Below, piece after piece: positions 35,129-44,372 of a stretch of DNA of 64,000 bases. Within the stretch, counting starts at the first letter, position 1. Every line of letters begins with the position of its first letter. The notes under the pieces were generated by a model that was not told the DNA's origin, made no database searches, and saw only the letters and a list, made by a program, of their open reading frames with translations. A program made the translations under genes and the position numbers. The DNA comes from CAYMZZ01 sp044463125 (GTDB lineage: Bacteria; Bacteroidota; Bacteroidia; Chitinophagales; Chitinophagaceae): positions 62,001-126,000 of the forward strand of contig JBIQMS010000001.1 of NCBI GenBank assembly GCA_044463125.1, read 5' to 3'.

Positions 35129-36742
35129 TCACTCCAGCATTTCCCACTTCGTCTTCGGCCTTCTTTCTTCCAGCCAGCGAAAATTGGGCAGAATCATTTC
35201 CGAAGGTTTTTTCGACTTCATGGGATAGATGGTGCCGGTGACGGCACTGCGAAAGACCACTTTATACAAATTCTTTTCACGGAAATAGATATCGATGAGA
35301 TCCGAACTGGATTGATTGATGCCCGTGTAGGCGCTGTCTTCATTCTGAATATAATAGATACACTGCGCGAAACCGGCCGCACGCACGGAATCAATATTGC
35401 CTTCGGTAAACCAACCATCGATACGGCTCGAACTAATCTGGTTATACACGCCCGGCTCCACCTCGTTGACCATAAAACCATTTTCGTAAGCATTCACTTT
35501 ATCGGCCTTCTTATTTTTCGTGTACACCAGAATGGTATCGCCTGTTATCTGGCTGTTTTGCGCCCATACCACCGGATCCACATGCAGTCGGAATATGGAA
35601 TCTCTTAAAGAATAAAACATACTATCGCAAACCGATTGCAGCGAATCGTTAAATATCCGCACATTGCGATACGCTTCAAAATAGCGGTTGGTACTGTCCT
35701 TTTCATTGAAGGCCGGCTCCATTCTCCCACTGGCGCTATCCACTAGGATTGAATCCATACCAAAACGATCGCTTATCCGGGCACTGAATAGAGTATCGGC
35801 CGTTATGTAGATCGAATCATTATCCTGCTTCAATATCAAAAGCGGTTTCCTTGCCGCCAACACGGCTTCGGTTTTCTTATCCTGGATGATGATGCCTCCG
35901 ATCAACGTGGTACCCTGCGCGGAATCTATAATCACCGCATTGCCGGTTACCTGGTAAATGCTGTCGTTTTGAATGATGTTGTTGCCGGTAACACGTACTT
36001 TTTTACGGGTATCGGTTATCACCGGTCTTTGTCCAAACTGCGCCTCACCTGTAGATTGGTTGTAATACCCATCGCGGGTATCGATGATTCTTCCCGTAGT
36101 ATCTTCAATCCGGGTTTGCGCTATAAAGCGGGTGGTTTTGCTTTCCGTATTGTACAACATCGAATCCGTTCGAATCTTGTAGGCGGGATCATTGAGCTGT
36201 ACATTCTTCTTGAAGTACACATCCTTCATATCCGCATAATACCAACCTTCCTGGCTGGTGAGTACGGTCTTTTCATTCTGAACCCGGCCACCATTTTTGT
36301 AGATGCCGAGGTTGGTGTTCATATTGTATTCGAGGTCGGGTGTGGTAAGGGTGCCCTTACCATCCGTAAGCTTCACGTTGCCGTCGAGATAAGCGACCCG
36401 CTCGGTGCCCAGGTAACGCAAATGATTGGCGTAAATATCAGCGGTATCCGCATCCCGAATATGCACTTTGCCCCAGGCTTCAAAAACATTGGTACGGCTA
36501 TTCAGCACGGCACTGTCGCACCAGATTAGCGCGGTACCCTGGCGCATCTTCACATCACCCGCCACAATGGTCAGGCGGGTACTATCATCGATTGTCTTGA
36601 AAGTGAGTGTGCGCGTATTATTGAGGATATGAATCTTCCGCGTGGTATCGCTGTTGTTTTGGCCGGCAACGGGAACAGGTTCCTGCGCCTGACTCAGCAA
36701 AGCAAGGCCTACACAGAGCCAACAAAGAATTAAACGCAACAT
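35129..36742 (-). CDS. OstA-like protein (LptA/OstA periplasmic LPS-transport fold)
   Basis: 537 residues. Signal peptide (about 1-19) and repeated OstA/LptA beta-jellyroll motifs: VAGDVKMRQGTALIWCDSAVLNSRTNVFEAWGKV, LDGNVKLTDGKGTLTTPDLEYN, FKKNVQLNDP, VTGNAVIIDSAQGTTLIGG. It is more than twice the length of E. coli LptA and contains two or three tandem jellyroll segments, as usual in Bacteroidota OstA-like proteins. It probably bridges or assists transfer of lipopolysaccharide to the LptD-like protein encoded 2 kb away. It starts 10 bases after the MCE-family gene. Confidence 0.85.
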   Translation of the reverse strand: MLRLILCWLCVGLALLSQAQEPVPVAGQNNSDTTRKIHILNNTRTLTFKTIDDSTRLTIVAGDVKMRQGTALIWCDSAVLNSRTNVFEAWGKVHIRDADTADIYANHLRYLGTERVAYLDGNVKLTDGKGTLTTPDLEYNMNTNLGIYKNGGRVQNEKTVLTSQEGWYYADMKDVYFKKNVQLNDPAYKIRTDSMLYNTESKTTRFIAQTRIEDTTGRIIDTRDGYYNQSTGEAQFGQRPVITDTRKKVRVTGNNIIQNDSIYQVTGNAVIIDSAQGTTLIGGIIIQDKKTEAVLAARKPLLILKQDNDSIYITADTLFSARISDRFGMDSILVDSASGRMEPAFNEKDSTNRYFEAYRNVRIFNDSLQSVCDSMFYSLRDSIFRLHVDPVVWAQNSQITGDTILVYTKNKKADKVNAYENGFMVNEVEPGVYNQISSSRIDGWFTEGNIDSVRAAGFAQCIYYIQNEDSAYTGINQSSSDLIDIYFREKNLYKVVFRSAVTGTIYPMKSKKPSEMILPNFRWLEERRPKTKWEMLE

Positions 36743-36752
36743 TGAGTTTGGA

Positions 36753-37742
36753 TCAGTTCAGGGGAATCGTGTCTTTCTTCGCGGGCGAAGTTAGGGCTCC
36801 ACCTTTGTCTTTCTTGCCAAATATGGAAAAATTAACGTAGCGTTTGGGGTGCGAACGAAGGTCATCAAGGAGGATCTCCGAACTCAGCAATACATCATGG
36901 AGCCGATCGTAAAGCTGCCGGTCATTGATCAATGCTCCCAGTGTACCCTGATTGCCCGAAAGCATGCCTACGGTAGATTTCAATTGCGAAATCGCCGCAT
37001 TCAGCGTATCCATTGTCTGCTGCAGGTTCAGGTCGGCCAACTGACCGGTAAATGCACGGGTATTGCTGATGATCGCGTTGATGCTGTCGTTATTGTTTTT
37101 CAGATTACCTGTAATGGCTTCCACATTTCGCAATGAACTTCCCAGCGAGCCGTTCTCGGAAAGCTGGTTGGCCAGAGAACCGGTAATATTCTCCAGATTC
37201 TTAATACTGGCCTGCAAACTGCTGCGTGCCCCACCATCCATCAGCAGGTTGAGCTGACCCATTACGCGATTTAGGGAATCCAGTGATCCACGGATCTTGC
37301 CAAGGGTGGGGGACACTTCGGCGGTAATTCCTCCCAGCAGCCCTTCATCGATTCGGGTTTGAATCATATCCCCATCTTTGAGATAGGTGCTGGCATCTCC
37401 TTTATCGATTAAAATAGTTGATGAACCCAGACCTGCGATAGGTGCGGAAATATAGGCCACGGAATTGCTGGGAATATTAACGTCACGGGTCAGGCTGATG
37501 GTTACTTTGATACCACTTATATCTTTATCCACTTCTTCCATATCATAAACGGTACCAATAGTGAGACCGTTAATTTTCACTTCATTCGATCTTGCCAGTG
37601 CACCCAATTTGTCGAAAACAGCATATATCTTTTTCGAACGGTCAAACACATCCCTTCCTTTCAAAAAATTGAATCCGGCGATCAATAAGCCCAGCGCTAC
37701 GATAGTGATAAGGCCAACCTTGGTTTCGTTGCTGATTTTCAT
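36753..37742 (-). CDS. MlaD/MCE-domain lipid-transport protein
   Basis: 329 residues. A single N-terminal membrane anchor (about 9-28; VGLITIVALGLLIAGFNFL) precedes one MCE domain (about 36-115; YAVFDKLGALARSNEVKINGLTIGTVYDME, VAYISAPIAGLGSSTILIDKG). The remaining region (about 140-300) is helical with repeated N, L and S spacing, likely a coiled-coil needle. Such proteins move phospholipids between membranes with an MlaE/MlaF-type ABC transporter, which is not in this window. The ATG at 37742 is used; an upstream in-frame ATG would add 19 unlikely residues. It is the first gene of a two-gene unit with the OstA-like gene. Confidence 0.9.
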   Translation of the reverse strand: MKISNETKVGLITIVALGLLIAGFNFLKGRDVFDRSKKIYAVFDKLGALARSNEVKINGLTIGTVYDMEEVDKDISGIKVTISLTRDVNIPSNSVAYISAPIAGLGSSTILIDKGDASTYLKDGDMIQTRIDEGLLGGITAEVSPTLGKIRGSLDSLNRVMGQLNLLMDGGARSSLQASIKNLENITGSLANQLSENGSLGSSLRNVEAITGNLKNNNDSINAIISNTRAFTGQLADLNLQQTMDTLNAAISQLKSTVGMLSGNQGTLGALINDRQLYDRLHDVLLSSEILLDDLRSHPKRYVNFSIFGKKDKGGALTSPAKKDTIPLN

Positions 37743-37823
37743 GTTAATGGTATAGTTTCCGCTGCCAAAATAACCATTTATTTCCAATACCCCGTTCACA
37801 GGCTCTCATACAGGCACCAAAAC

Positions 37824-37867
37824 CAACTGGCCTGAAAAATTCCCAGGGGAATCCTTCAGGCCAGTTG
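37824..37867 (-). terminator. Stem-loop terminator after the amidase gene
   Basis: An exact 13-bp stem (37824-37836 with 37855-37867) contains a second inner stem (37839-37844 with 37847-37852). It lies 28 bases beyond the stop of the amidase gene and, read on the minus strand, is followed by GTTTTGG. Confidence 0.8.
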
Positions 37868-37895
37868 ATTGCTATTTTGAGTGAGACCGACTGGA

Positions 37896-38828
37896 TTAAA
37901 AACCAGCCGTAATCTGCCGTGACTCGAGTCTTTCCTTATAATTCTTGAAGGCTGACACCAGGGCGTCAACAGTTTCCTGTTGCCCTTTATCACTATTCAG
38001 GTATTTCTCCTCTTCAGCATTGGTGAGAAAGCCTAATTCAACCAGCACACTGGGCATACCTGTCGCCTGCAATACCCAAATACCCATGTGATTTCTTTGC
38101 TTTACGCCACGGCTTACTCGACCGCTGGCCACAAATTCCTTTTCGATAAGATCGGCCAGGTTGAGGCTTTTCTTAAAGAATTGCTGGGCATAGATGAGCA
38201 TCCTTGCTTTTTCCGCCGGATCAGAGGGATCAGGCATTTCAATTTGCGAGGTGGAATCCTCCATCTCTCCATAAATCTCTTCGTTCAGGTTAACGGCATT
38301 TACTTTCGCATCGTTTTTATTCACGGCCCAGATATAGGTTTCGGTCCCCTTGGCCGGGTTGGGCGTGGTCCAGTAGCGATAGCGGGGCGTTTTCCGTGTT
38401 TTGCCGCTTTTCAGTTTGATCGTTCTGTAGCCAACAACTTTACGGTGTTTTATGGGAGCGGCTGAATTGCAGTGAATGGCGATAAACAGATCACCACCCG
38501 ATTTATTGGCCAGTTCGGCCCGGTAGCGGTTATCCTCCGTTTTGTTGGTTTTGTTGCCGGGAGCTACATCACCCGTTCGGGTGTACACAATCTTAAGATC
38601 AGGAAACTCTTTCTCCAGGGCTTTACCAAATTTGAGGGCCACTTCGAGGCTCACCTGCGCTTCAGTGCTGAAGGAGCCTCTGGCTCCAGGATCAAAGCCA
38701 CCGTGGCCAGCATCAATAATCAACGTACGAATGGCGGCCTTGGGCGGTTGCTCCTGGCGATTGGTAAATGACAGCGAAGCCAGAATGGCCAGCGACGGGA
38801 GCAAGAGAACAAGGGATCGTTTCATCAT
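37896..38828 (-). CDS. N-acetylmuramoyl-L-alanine amidase (Amidase_3)
   Basis: 310 residues. Signal peptide (about 1-22), then a zinc amidase domain: LIIDAGHGGFDPGARG (first zinc His), a Glu in the following helix (SLEVALKFG), DLFIAIHCNSA (second His) and the catalytic Glu in VLVELGFLTNAEEEKYL near the end. An insertion (about 140-210; KTPRYRYWTTPNPAKGTETY) between the second His and the C-terminal part is common in Bacteroidota. It removes stem peptides from peptidoglycan in the periplasm. It is divergent from the LptD-like gene. Confidence 0.93.
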   Translation of the reverse strand: MMKRSLVLLLPSLAILASLSFTNRQEQPPKAAIRTLIIDAGHGGFDPGARGSFSTEAQVSLEVALKFGKALEKEFPDLKIVYTRTGDVAPGNKTNKTEDNRYRAELANKSGGDLFIAIHCNSAAPIKHRKVVGYRTIKLKSGKTRKTPRYRYWTTPNPAKGTETYIWAVNKNDAKVNAVNLNEEIYGEMEDSTSQIEMPDPSDPAEKARMLIYAQQFFKKSLNLADLIEKEFVASGRVSRGVKQRNHMGIWVLQATGMPSVLVELGFLTNAEEEKYLNSDKGQQETVDALVSAFKNYKERLESRQITAGF

Positions 38829-38888
38829 GCGTTTTGCTTTTAATGGGTTTAGCGGGAATCTTCACAAAATGTTTAGGGCTGAAAGATT

Positions 38889-38896
38889 TACTTTTG
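38889..38896 (+). promoter_or_regulatory. -7 box (TACTTTTG) for the LptD-like gene
   Basis: Matches TAnnTTTG and lies 11 bases before the ATG at 38908, which supports that start over the longer open frame. Confidence 0.6.
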
Positions 38897-38907
38897 CCTT
38901 CAACCGT

Positions 38908-41595
38908 ATGAATCGACTGCGCAAAATTAGTTTAAAATATTTTTTAATCAGGGCTTTCCTGCCCCTAATCTTTCTTACAATAACGTGGAATTTAGCCGCG
39001 CAGCGTACCGGTAACAGGGAATTTGACAGACCTTTAACAGTACGATCTGATTCTGCCGGCGCTATGGCCAACGATACGATTCCCCGTGGAAAACCGGATA
39101 GCCTCTCTACACGCAACGATACACTGGAACTTAAAATTGCCCCCGACGCCTTTGAATCGCCCATTCAATATGCCGCAGAGGATTCAGGGGTACTGCTGGT
39201 ACAGGAAAAAAGGGTACTGCTTTACGGGAAAACCAAGACCGAATTCGAGGATATTACCCTTACTTCCCCTTTCGTGGATATGAATCAGGAAACAAAATTG
39301 CTGACTGCCTATAACCGTAGGGATTCGGCAGGTGTGGTGCTGGATGAAACGGTGTTTACGCAGGCAGAAAAAAAATATGTGCTGGATACGGTACGCTTCA
39401 ATTTTGAAACGCAAAAAGCCATTACGACCAACGCCATCACGCAGGATGGAGAAATGTTTGTGCACGGCGCCAGCGTAAAAAAAGTGGATTCTTCGGTGAT
39501 TTATGTAAAGGGAGGCTTTCTTACCACCTGTAACCTCGATGAGCCGCATTTTGGTTTCCGTGCCGATAAGATCAAATTGATCAATAAGCGGGTGGCAGTG
39601 TCGGGCCCGGCACGGCCCGAATTTGAAGGAGTACCTGTTCCGATATATGTTCCCTTTGGTTTTTTTCCCCTCAACAATAACCATAGTAGCGGCCTCCTGC
39701 CTCCGCAATTTGCCACCAACGACCAAATGGGTCTGGGGTTGGAAGGATTGGGTTACTATAAAATCATCAACGATTATCTGGATGCCAAGCTTTATGGCAA
39801 TGTCTATTCCTATGGTTCCTGGTCGGTAAACCTGAATCCCACCTATTACAAACGTTATCGTTACCGGGGCTCTTTCAATTTCGGCTTACAAAAAACCAAA
39901 AGGAATTTCAAGGGCGACCCTGATTTTACCACCTTCAATACCTTCAGCCTAAACTGGAGCCATAGCATGGACAGCAAAGCGAGGCCGGGTGTGAGCTTCT
40001 CAGCAAACGTAAATGCCAGTTCCACCCGATATAATGAAAATGTACCCAATAGCCCGCAATTGAATTTTCAGAACCAGCTTTCTTCTTCCATTACTTATTC
40101 AAAAAACTGGATAGACAAACCATTCAATCTAACTTTAAGTGCCAACCATAATCAGAACAACTTTACCCGCCTGGTTACGTTGAGTCTGCCGGATATGGGT
40201 TTCACCGTTAATACCCTTTATCCCTTCCAGAAAAAAGAATCGGTAGGCTCTAAAAAATGGTACGAGCAATTAGGCATCGCTTATAATGGCAACTTCAGGA
40301 ACTCTGTATCCTTTTACGACACCGCCTTCCGCTTGCGCAACCTGGTAGATACATTGCAATGGGGTGCGCAACACAATATTCCCATCACCCTTTCGCTTCC
40401 TGCAATCCTCGATGGAGCGGTAGTGGTAGCGCCTTCCGTAAGCTATTCGCAGGTATGGGTATCACAAACCTTTGAACGCCGCTGGAATCCAAATACAGAA
40501 AAGCTGGATACAGTAGTGAACAAGGGTTTTTTTATGGACCAGCAGGCCAGCTTTGGCCTGGGACTGAATACGGCACTTTTCGGCACATTTAATTTCAAGA
40601 ATAAGAACCTGGTGGCCATTCGGCATACCATGCGCCCGAGTATTGGGTTCAATTACCGGCCCGATCTTTCGAGTAAATATTATTACCGCACGCAGATAAA
40701 CAAGGATGGATATGAAACGGAATTTTCAAGATTGCAGGGCGGTATTTACAGCGGATATGGAAAAGGCCGAAGCGGGAGTATCAGTTTCCAGTTAGACAAT
40801 AACCTGGAAGCGAAATTCCGTAACAAGGACAGTACCAGTGATGAACCCACGAAGAAAGTGATGCTGATTGATGGCTTTGGCGCCAACACCAGCTATAATA
40901 TGCTGGCCGATTCGCTAAAGCTTGCGCCCGTAAACCTTTATTTCCGTACCAACCTTTTTCAAAAAATCAATATTAATGCCAATGCCATTCTGAACCCCTA
41001 CCAGGTAGACAGCCTTGGTCTACCCATCGACCGATTTGCCTGGGAAGATGGTGGTTTTAAACTGGGAAGGATAACCTCGGGAAGTTTGTCATTCTCAACA
41101 TCGTTCCAAAGCAAACCCAGAGATGAGAAGAAAGCTGATCAGCGCCAACAGGAACTGGATCAGCAATTGAACGACCCACTCATGGGGTCCGACCGGCAGA
41201 GGTTTATGGATTACATGCAGCAGAACCCATCCGAGTTTGTCGATTTTAATATTCCCTGGCAGTTTTCACTTTCGTATTCACTTTATTTCAACGAACAGTT
41301 CAAGCCCGACTATAGCGGATTTGAAAAGATCATTCGCTCCAGCGCCAGCTTTAGCGGAAGCTTCAGCCTTACACCCAAATGGAAATTCACCATGAATGGG
41401 TTCTATGATTTCGACACCAAAAAACTTCAGACTTTTTCCATGTCGATCAACCGCGAAATGCATTGCTGGCAAATGGCCATCAGCGTTACGCCGATCGGTA
41501 TCTATCGCTTCTTCAATATCACCATCAGCCCCAAATCAGGCATTCTCCAGGATCTCCGGATTAACAGGACGAGAAGCTTTTTTACAGGATTCTAG
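38908..41595 (+). CDS. LptD-like LPS-assembly outer-membrane protein
   Basis: 896 residues. Signal peptide (about 1-32, ending WNLAAQ). An N-terminal OstA-like jellyroll (about 90-280; AEDSGVLLVQEKRVLLYGKTKTEFEDITLTS, EMFVHGASVKKVDSSVIYVKGGFLTTCN) is followed by VPVPIYVPFGFFPLNNNHSSGLLPPQF, a signature of Bacteroidota LptD-like proteins. A large barrel (about 300-896) follows with strands such as YKRYRYRGSFNFGLQKTK. It inserts LPS into the outer leaflet. The open frame extends 122 codons upstream over the amidase promoter region; the promoter box and signal peptide set the start at 38908. A 1.5-kb OstA-like gene nearby fits the same pathway. Confidence 0.9.
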   Translation: MNRLRKISLKYFLIRAFLPLIFLTITWNLAAQRTGNREFDRPLTVRSDSAGAMANDTIPRGKPDSLSTRNDTLELKIAPDAFESPIQYAAEDSGVLLVQEKRVLLYGKTKTEFEDITLTSPFVDMNQETKLLTAYNRRDSAGVVLDETVFTQAEKKYVLDTVRFNFETQKAITTNAITQDGEMFVHGASVKKVDSSVIYVKGGFLTTCNLDEPHFGFRADKIKLINKRVAVSGPARPEFEGVPVPIYVPFGFFPLNNNHSSGLLPPQFATNDQMGLGLEGLGYYKIINDYLDAKLYGNVYSYGSWSVNLNPTYYKRYRYRGSFNFGLQKTKRNFKGDPDFTTFNTFSLNWSHSMDSKARPGVSFSANVNASSTRYNENVPNSPQLNFQNQLSSSITYSKNWIDKPFNLTLSANHNQNNFTRLVTLSLPDMGFTVNTLYPFQKKESVGSKKWYEQLGIAYNGNFRNSVSFYDTAFRLRNLVDTLQWGAQHNIPITLSLPAILDGAVVVAPSVSYSQVWVSQTFERRWNPNTEKLDTVVNKGFFMDQQASFGLGLNTALFGTFNFKNKNLVAIRHTMRPSIGFNYRPDLSSKYYYRTQINKDGYETEFSRLQGGIYSGYGKGRSGSISFQLDNNLEAKFRNKDSTSDEPTKKVMLIDGFGANTSYNMLADSLKLAPVNLYFRTNLFQKININANAILNPYQVDSLGLPIDRFAWEDGGFKLGRITSGSLSFSTSFQSKPRDEKKADQRQQELDQQLNDPLMGSDRQRFMDYMQQNPSEFVDFNIPWQFSLSYSLYFNEQFKPDYSGFEKIIRSSASFSGSFSLTPKWKFTMNGFYDFDTKKLQTFSMSINREMHCWQMAISVTPIGIYRFFNITISPKSGILQDLRINRTRSFFTGF

Positions 41596-41599
41596 AGGG

Positions 41600-41763
41600 A
41601 GAATTTGAGAATTTGGGGATGTGGGAATTTGTTGAAGGTTTAGAGTTTAAAGTTGAATGAAAAAAGGATAGAGAAACTCAATTCTCTACCCTTTATTACC
41701 TGATCTCTTAAACATTAAACCCTAAACTCTAAACCCAAAAACGTACTACGTAAAACGTATAAC
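41600..41763. repeat. Repeat cluster R8: octamer arm, TTTAAAC-type arms and ACGT array
   Basis: GAATTTG-type octamers (41600-41631), TTTAGAG/TTTAAAG units (41634-41657), a 47-base spacer, TTAAACA/CCTAAAC units in reverse orientation (41705-41736) and ACGTnnn units (41740-41763). It lies between convergent genes and ends one base before the DinB stop codon. Confidence 0.88.
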
Positions 41764-42270
41764 TCACAAATACCGTTCTTTCACTACCTGCAGATGATGC
41801 ATTGCATGGCCTATTAAGATAAAACCAAGGCCTAAAACATAATTTGGTCCATTGGAAGCGGTGCCACCGGCTTGTAGCTGCTCTTCGGTGAAGGACTGGA
41901 ACAATAGTTCCGATGAACGGCGCAGCACCTTAAATTCTTCCACCAGTTTATCCCAGGGGCGATGATGCGCATTTGAACTAATCACATAAGAATTCTCATC
42001 AAATCCGGGAAGCGGGGTAGGGTCGAGGCGGGCAAAGCGAAGGGCCCGATAGGCAAAAATTCGTTCAGCGTCCAGCACATGCTGCACCACTTCCTGAATG
42101 GTCCATTTATTTTCCGCATAGCGGAAATCATATTTTTCCGGAGGAATCGTCTCCAAAAAACGAATAAAGGAAGCGCTTTGGCTTACAAAAGCCTCAGCAA
42201 GCTCGTCCTCAGGCACGAGGTTGATATATCCATGAAAATAGGGAACAACGCGGGAGAGATCGGGGCGCAT
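41764..42270 (-). CDS. DinB-family (DinB_2) metal-dependent protein
   Basis: 168 residues forming a four-helix bundle. The metal-binding His pattern is visible: H65 in VVQHVLDAERIFAYRAL and H155 and H159 in GHAMHHLQVVKERYL. The helix ENKWTIQEVVQHVLD is the family signature. Members include bacillithiol/thiol transferases and enzymes of unknown activity; the specific reaction cannot be read. Repeat clusters lie on both sides (R8 and R9). Confidence 0.88.
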   Translation of the reverse strand: MRPDLSRVVPYFHGYINLVPEDELAEAFVSQSASFIRFLETIPPEKYDFRYAENKWTIQEVVQHVLDAERIFAYRALRFARLDPTPLPGFDENSYVISSNAHHRPWDKLVEEFKVLRRSSELLFQSFTEEQLQAGGTASNGPNYVLGLGFILIGHAMHHLQVVKERYL

Positions 42271-42280
42271 TTTTGTGCAG

Positions 42281-42532
42281 TTTTACGTTTTACGTATTAC
42301 GTAGTACGTTTGGTTTAAGGTTTAGGGTTTAGGGTTTAAGGTTTAAGGATATTTGAATAATGAAATTATGTAAATTTTGACTACAAGGCTGCACAATCAA
42401 CACACTTGAAGAGCAGGAATTCATCATTAATCAAAAGAAAAACATCAAAGTGCAATACCCAATTAAACATTAAACTTTAAACCCTAAACCCTAAACCTAA
42501 CGTATAACGTAATACGTAAAACGTACTACGTT
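42281..42532. repeat. Heptad-repeat cluster R9: complete nested A-T-spacer-T'-A' element
   Basis: Left: four ACG-ending units (42281-42310) pass in unbroken 7-base register into TTTAGGG/TTTAAGG units (42311-42350). Spacer of about 110 bases. Right: TTAAACA/CCTAAAC units (42462-42499) pass in register into ACGT units (42499-42532). The two halves are mirror images in unit order but differ at the variable positions, so this is not a simple exact inverted duplication. Confidence 0.92.
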
Positions 42533-42534
42533 TC

Positions 42535-44235
42535 TCAATTCCTTTTCTCCTTCACCTTCGATTTCCCCGGCTTATCCTGCTTCATTTCCGCGGCCAGCTT
42601 AATGGCTTCATAAGCGTTCACCAGTCCGCCGGTTTTGCTGATATCTTTCAGGTCCACGTCTTCACCTGTTCCGGGTTCTTTCACTTTCATATCGGGTGAT
42701 TGCGCCGATTTTTCAATGATGGCTTTCAGTTGCTCGGGAGTAAGGTCAGGATAATGGCTCAACACAAATGCGGCAAGCCCGGCCACTACCGGCGAAGCCA
42801 TACTGGTTCCCTGCAGGTTCATATAGGTATTACCTCCGGGAACGGTAGAATAAATCTGCACACCAGGTGCAAATACATCCACTTCGGTTTTGCCATAGTT
42901 GGAAAAACCGGCCGTGATGCCACCGGCTTTGGGATCGCCACTGGCACCTACGGTAATCCAGTTGCTGGCCCTGGTTTTATCGGTAAAGAGCGGAGTGGGG
43001 AAGTTCCAACTGGTATCGATATTGCGCGCGCTGTTGCCGGCTGCATGTACCAGCAGCACGCCCTTGGTTTGCGCATAACGCACCGCATCATCTACCCATT
43101 TTTTTTCAGGGGAGAATCCCTTACCAAAGCTCATGTTGATAATTTTCGCGCCATTGTCCACCGCATAGCGAATGGCCAGCGCAATATCCTTGTCATGTTC
43201 ATCGCCATCCGGTACCGCGCGAATGCTCATGATGCGAACGTTGTCGGCAACACCATCCATGCCCAGGTCGTTATCGCGGGCGGCGGCAATGATACCGGAC
43301 ACGTGCGTGCCGTGCATGGCCGACTTCTTGCTTACCATCACGTTATTATTGCCATAGTAGCGGTCGTTCAAGTCGAAATAATTATCGCCAACTATTTCGC
43401 CACGGTAATTGCGGGGTGCTTTCTCAGCGGCTTCCTGCTTGTTCAGTTCATTTTCCATCTGGCCCAGCTCACCTTCAATATCATCAAGCAATAGCAGGTT
43501 GCTGATTTCATCGGTATCATTATCCCGGCAGATGCTGGTCATGATTTTTGCCACATGCATGGCTGTATCATTGTCGGAGCTGAATTCTGCAAGGTCCTTG
43601 CAGGTGTATTCATCCTTACCCAATTGCTTGCGGATGGCAACGTCACCCGCCTGGATGATCTTTTCCACCATCTTTATCTGCTCATAGGTCTCTTTCAGCT
43701 TCTGCATTTCCTCTTCGGAGGTCTGTAGTCCTACCACATCCGACTTGGCACGCCAATACATTTCATATTCCTTGGCCTCATCGGGGCTCAGGCTGTCCTG
43801 TGCCACGGTGGTATTGCCCCATTTGTTGCGGAGCTTATGGTACACGCGGGTGGCTTCATAACTGTCCTTCTCCACGTTTTCACCTTTGCTGTTTCCGAGG
43901 AAATTCCAGCCATATACATCGTCGATATAGCCATTCTTATCATCATCAATGCCGTTACCGGGAATCTCGCCCGGGTTGCGCCAGAGCACGGGTTTTAGAT
44001 CCTCATGCAGGGTGTCAATTCCCGAGTCGATGACGGCTACGACAACGGGCTGGCTCTTTAATTTTTTGGATTTCACAAAATCATAAGCCTGTTGCAGGCT
44101 AATGCCATAATATCCATCTTTCTTTGCATCCAGAAGATGCCATCCTTTGGGAACTTCGGATTTTTGGGCAAAACTGAAAACGGTCATGGCAAGTCCGGAA
44201 GCAATCAGTAGGGTCCGGCGGAAGGTTGAAGTCAT
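42535..44235 (-). CDS. S8 (subtilisin-like) serine peptidase with large insertion
   Basis: 566 residues. Signal peptide (about 1-23, ending SFAQ). Catalytic Asp70 in AVIDSGID, His308 in MHGTHVSGI, oxyanion Asn in HAAGNS, and Ser478 in GTSMASP. Between Asp and His lies about 237 residues instead of about 30 in subtilisin; the extra part (about 115-275) is charged and predicted helical (SPDEAKEYEMYWRAKSD, SEEEMQKLKETYEQIKMVEK). There is no C-terminal sorting domain; the protein ends in a Lys-rich tail. It is probably a periplasmic or secreted protease. An alternative GTG start is at 44241. Confidence 0.93.
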   Translation of the reverse strand: MTSTFRRTLLIASGLAMTVFSFAQKSEVPKGWHLLDAKKDGYYGISLQQAYDFVKSKKLKSQPVVVAVIDSGIDTLHEDLKPVLWRNPGEIPGNGIDDDKNGYIDDVYGWNFLGNSKGENVEKDSYEATRVYHKLRNKWGNTTVAQDSLSPDEAKEYEMYWRAKSDVVGLQTSEEEMQKLKETYEQIKMVEKIIQAGDVAIRKQLGKDEYTCKDLAEFSSDNDTAMHVAKIMTSICRDNDTDEISNLLLLDDIEGELGQMENELNKQEAAEKAPRNYRGEIVGDNYFDLNDRYYGNNNVMVSKKSAMHGTHVSGIIAAARDNDLGMDGVADNVRIMSIRAVPDGDEHDKDIALAIRYAVDNGAKIINMSFGKGFSPEKKWVDDAVRYAQTKGVLLVHAAGNSARNIDTSWNFPTPLFTDKTRASNWITVGASGDPKAGGITAGFSNYGKTEVDVFAPGVQIYSTVPGGNTYMNLQGTSMASPVVAGLAAFVLSHYPDLTPEQLKAIIEKSAQSPDMKVKEPGTGEDVDLKDISKTGGLVNAYEAIKLAAEMKQDKPGKSKVKEKRN

Positions 44236-44315
44236 GTTCACATGTGTTTAATCTTACAAAATTCAGTCAAGTGGCGAAATTAAACCATACCACTCATACT
44301 ATTTCGCGCTAAGGA

Positions 44316-44346
44316 AAAACCCTGCTCCTTATGGATGCAGGGTTTT
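44316..44346 (-). terminator. Rho-independent terminator after the OmpA/TSP3 gene
   Basis: A 10-bp stem (AAAACCCTGC with GCAGGGTTTT) has an inner 3-bp stem and an 11-base loop. On the minus strand it is followed by TTTTTCC, 27 bases after the stop codon. Confidence 0.82.
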
Positions 44347-44372
44347 GGTAATTGCTTGACGATGAATTCTGT

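Noticed and set aside
38542..38907. 122-codon upstream extension of the LptD-like gene
   Set aside because: It overlaps the divergent amidase gene and the TACTTTTG promoter box; the signal peptide begins at 38908.
42700..43494. 264-codon open frame antisense to the S8 peptidase
   Set aside because: Shadow of a gene whose catalytic triad is intact on the other strand.
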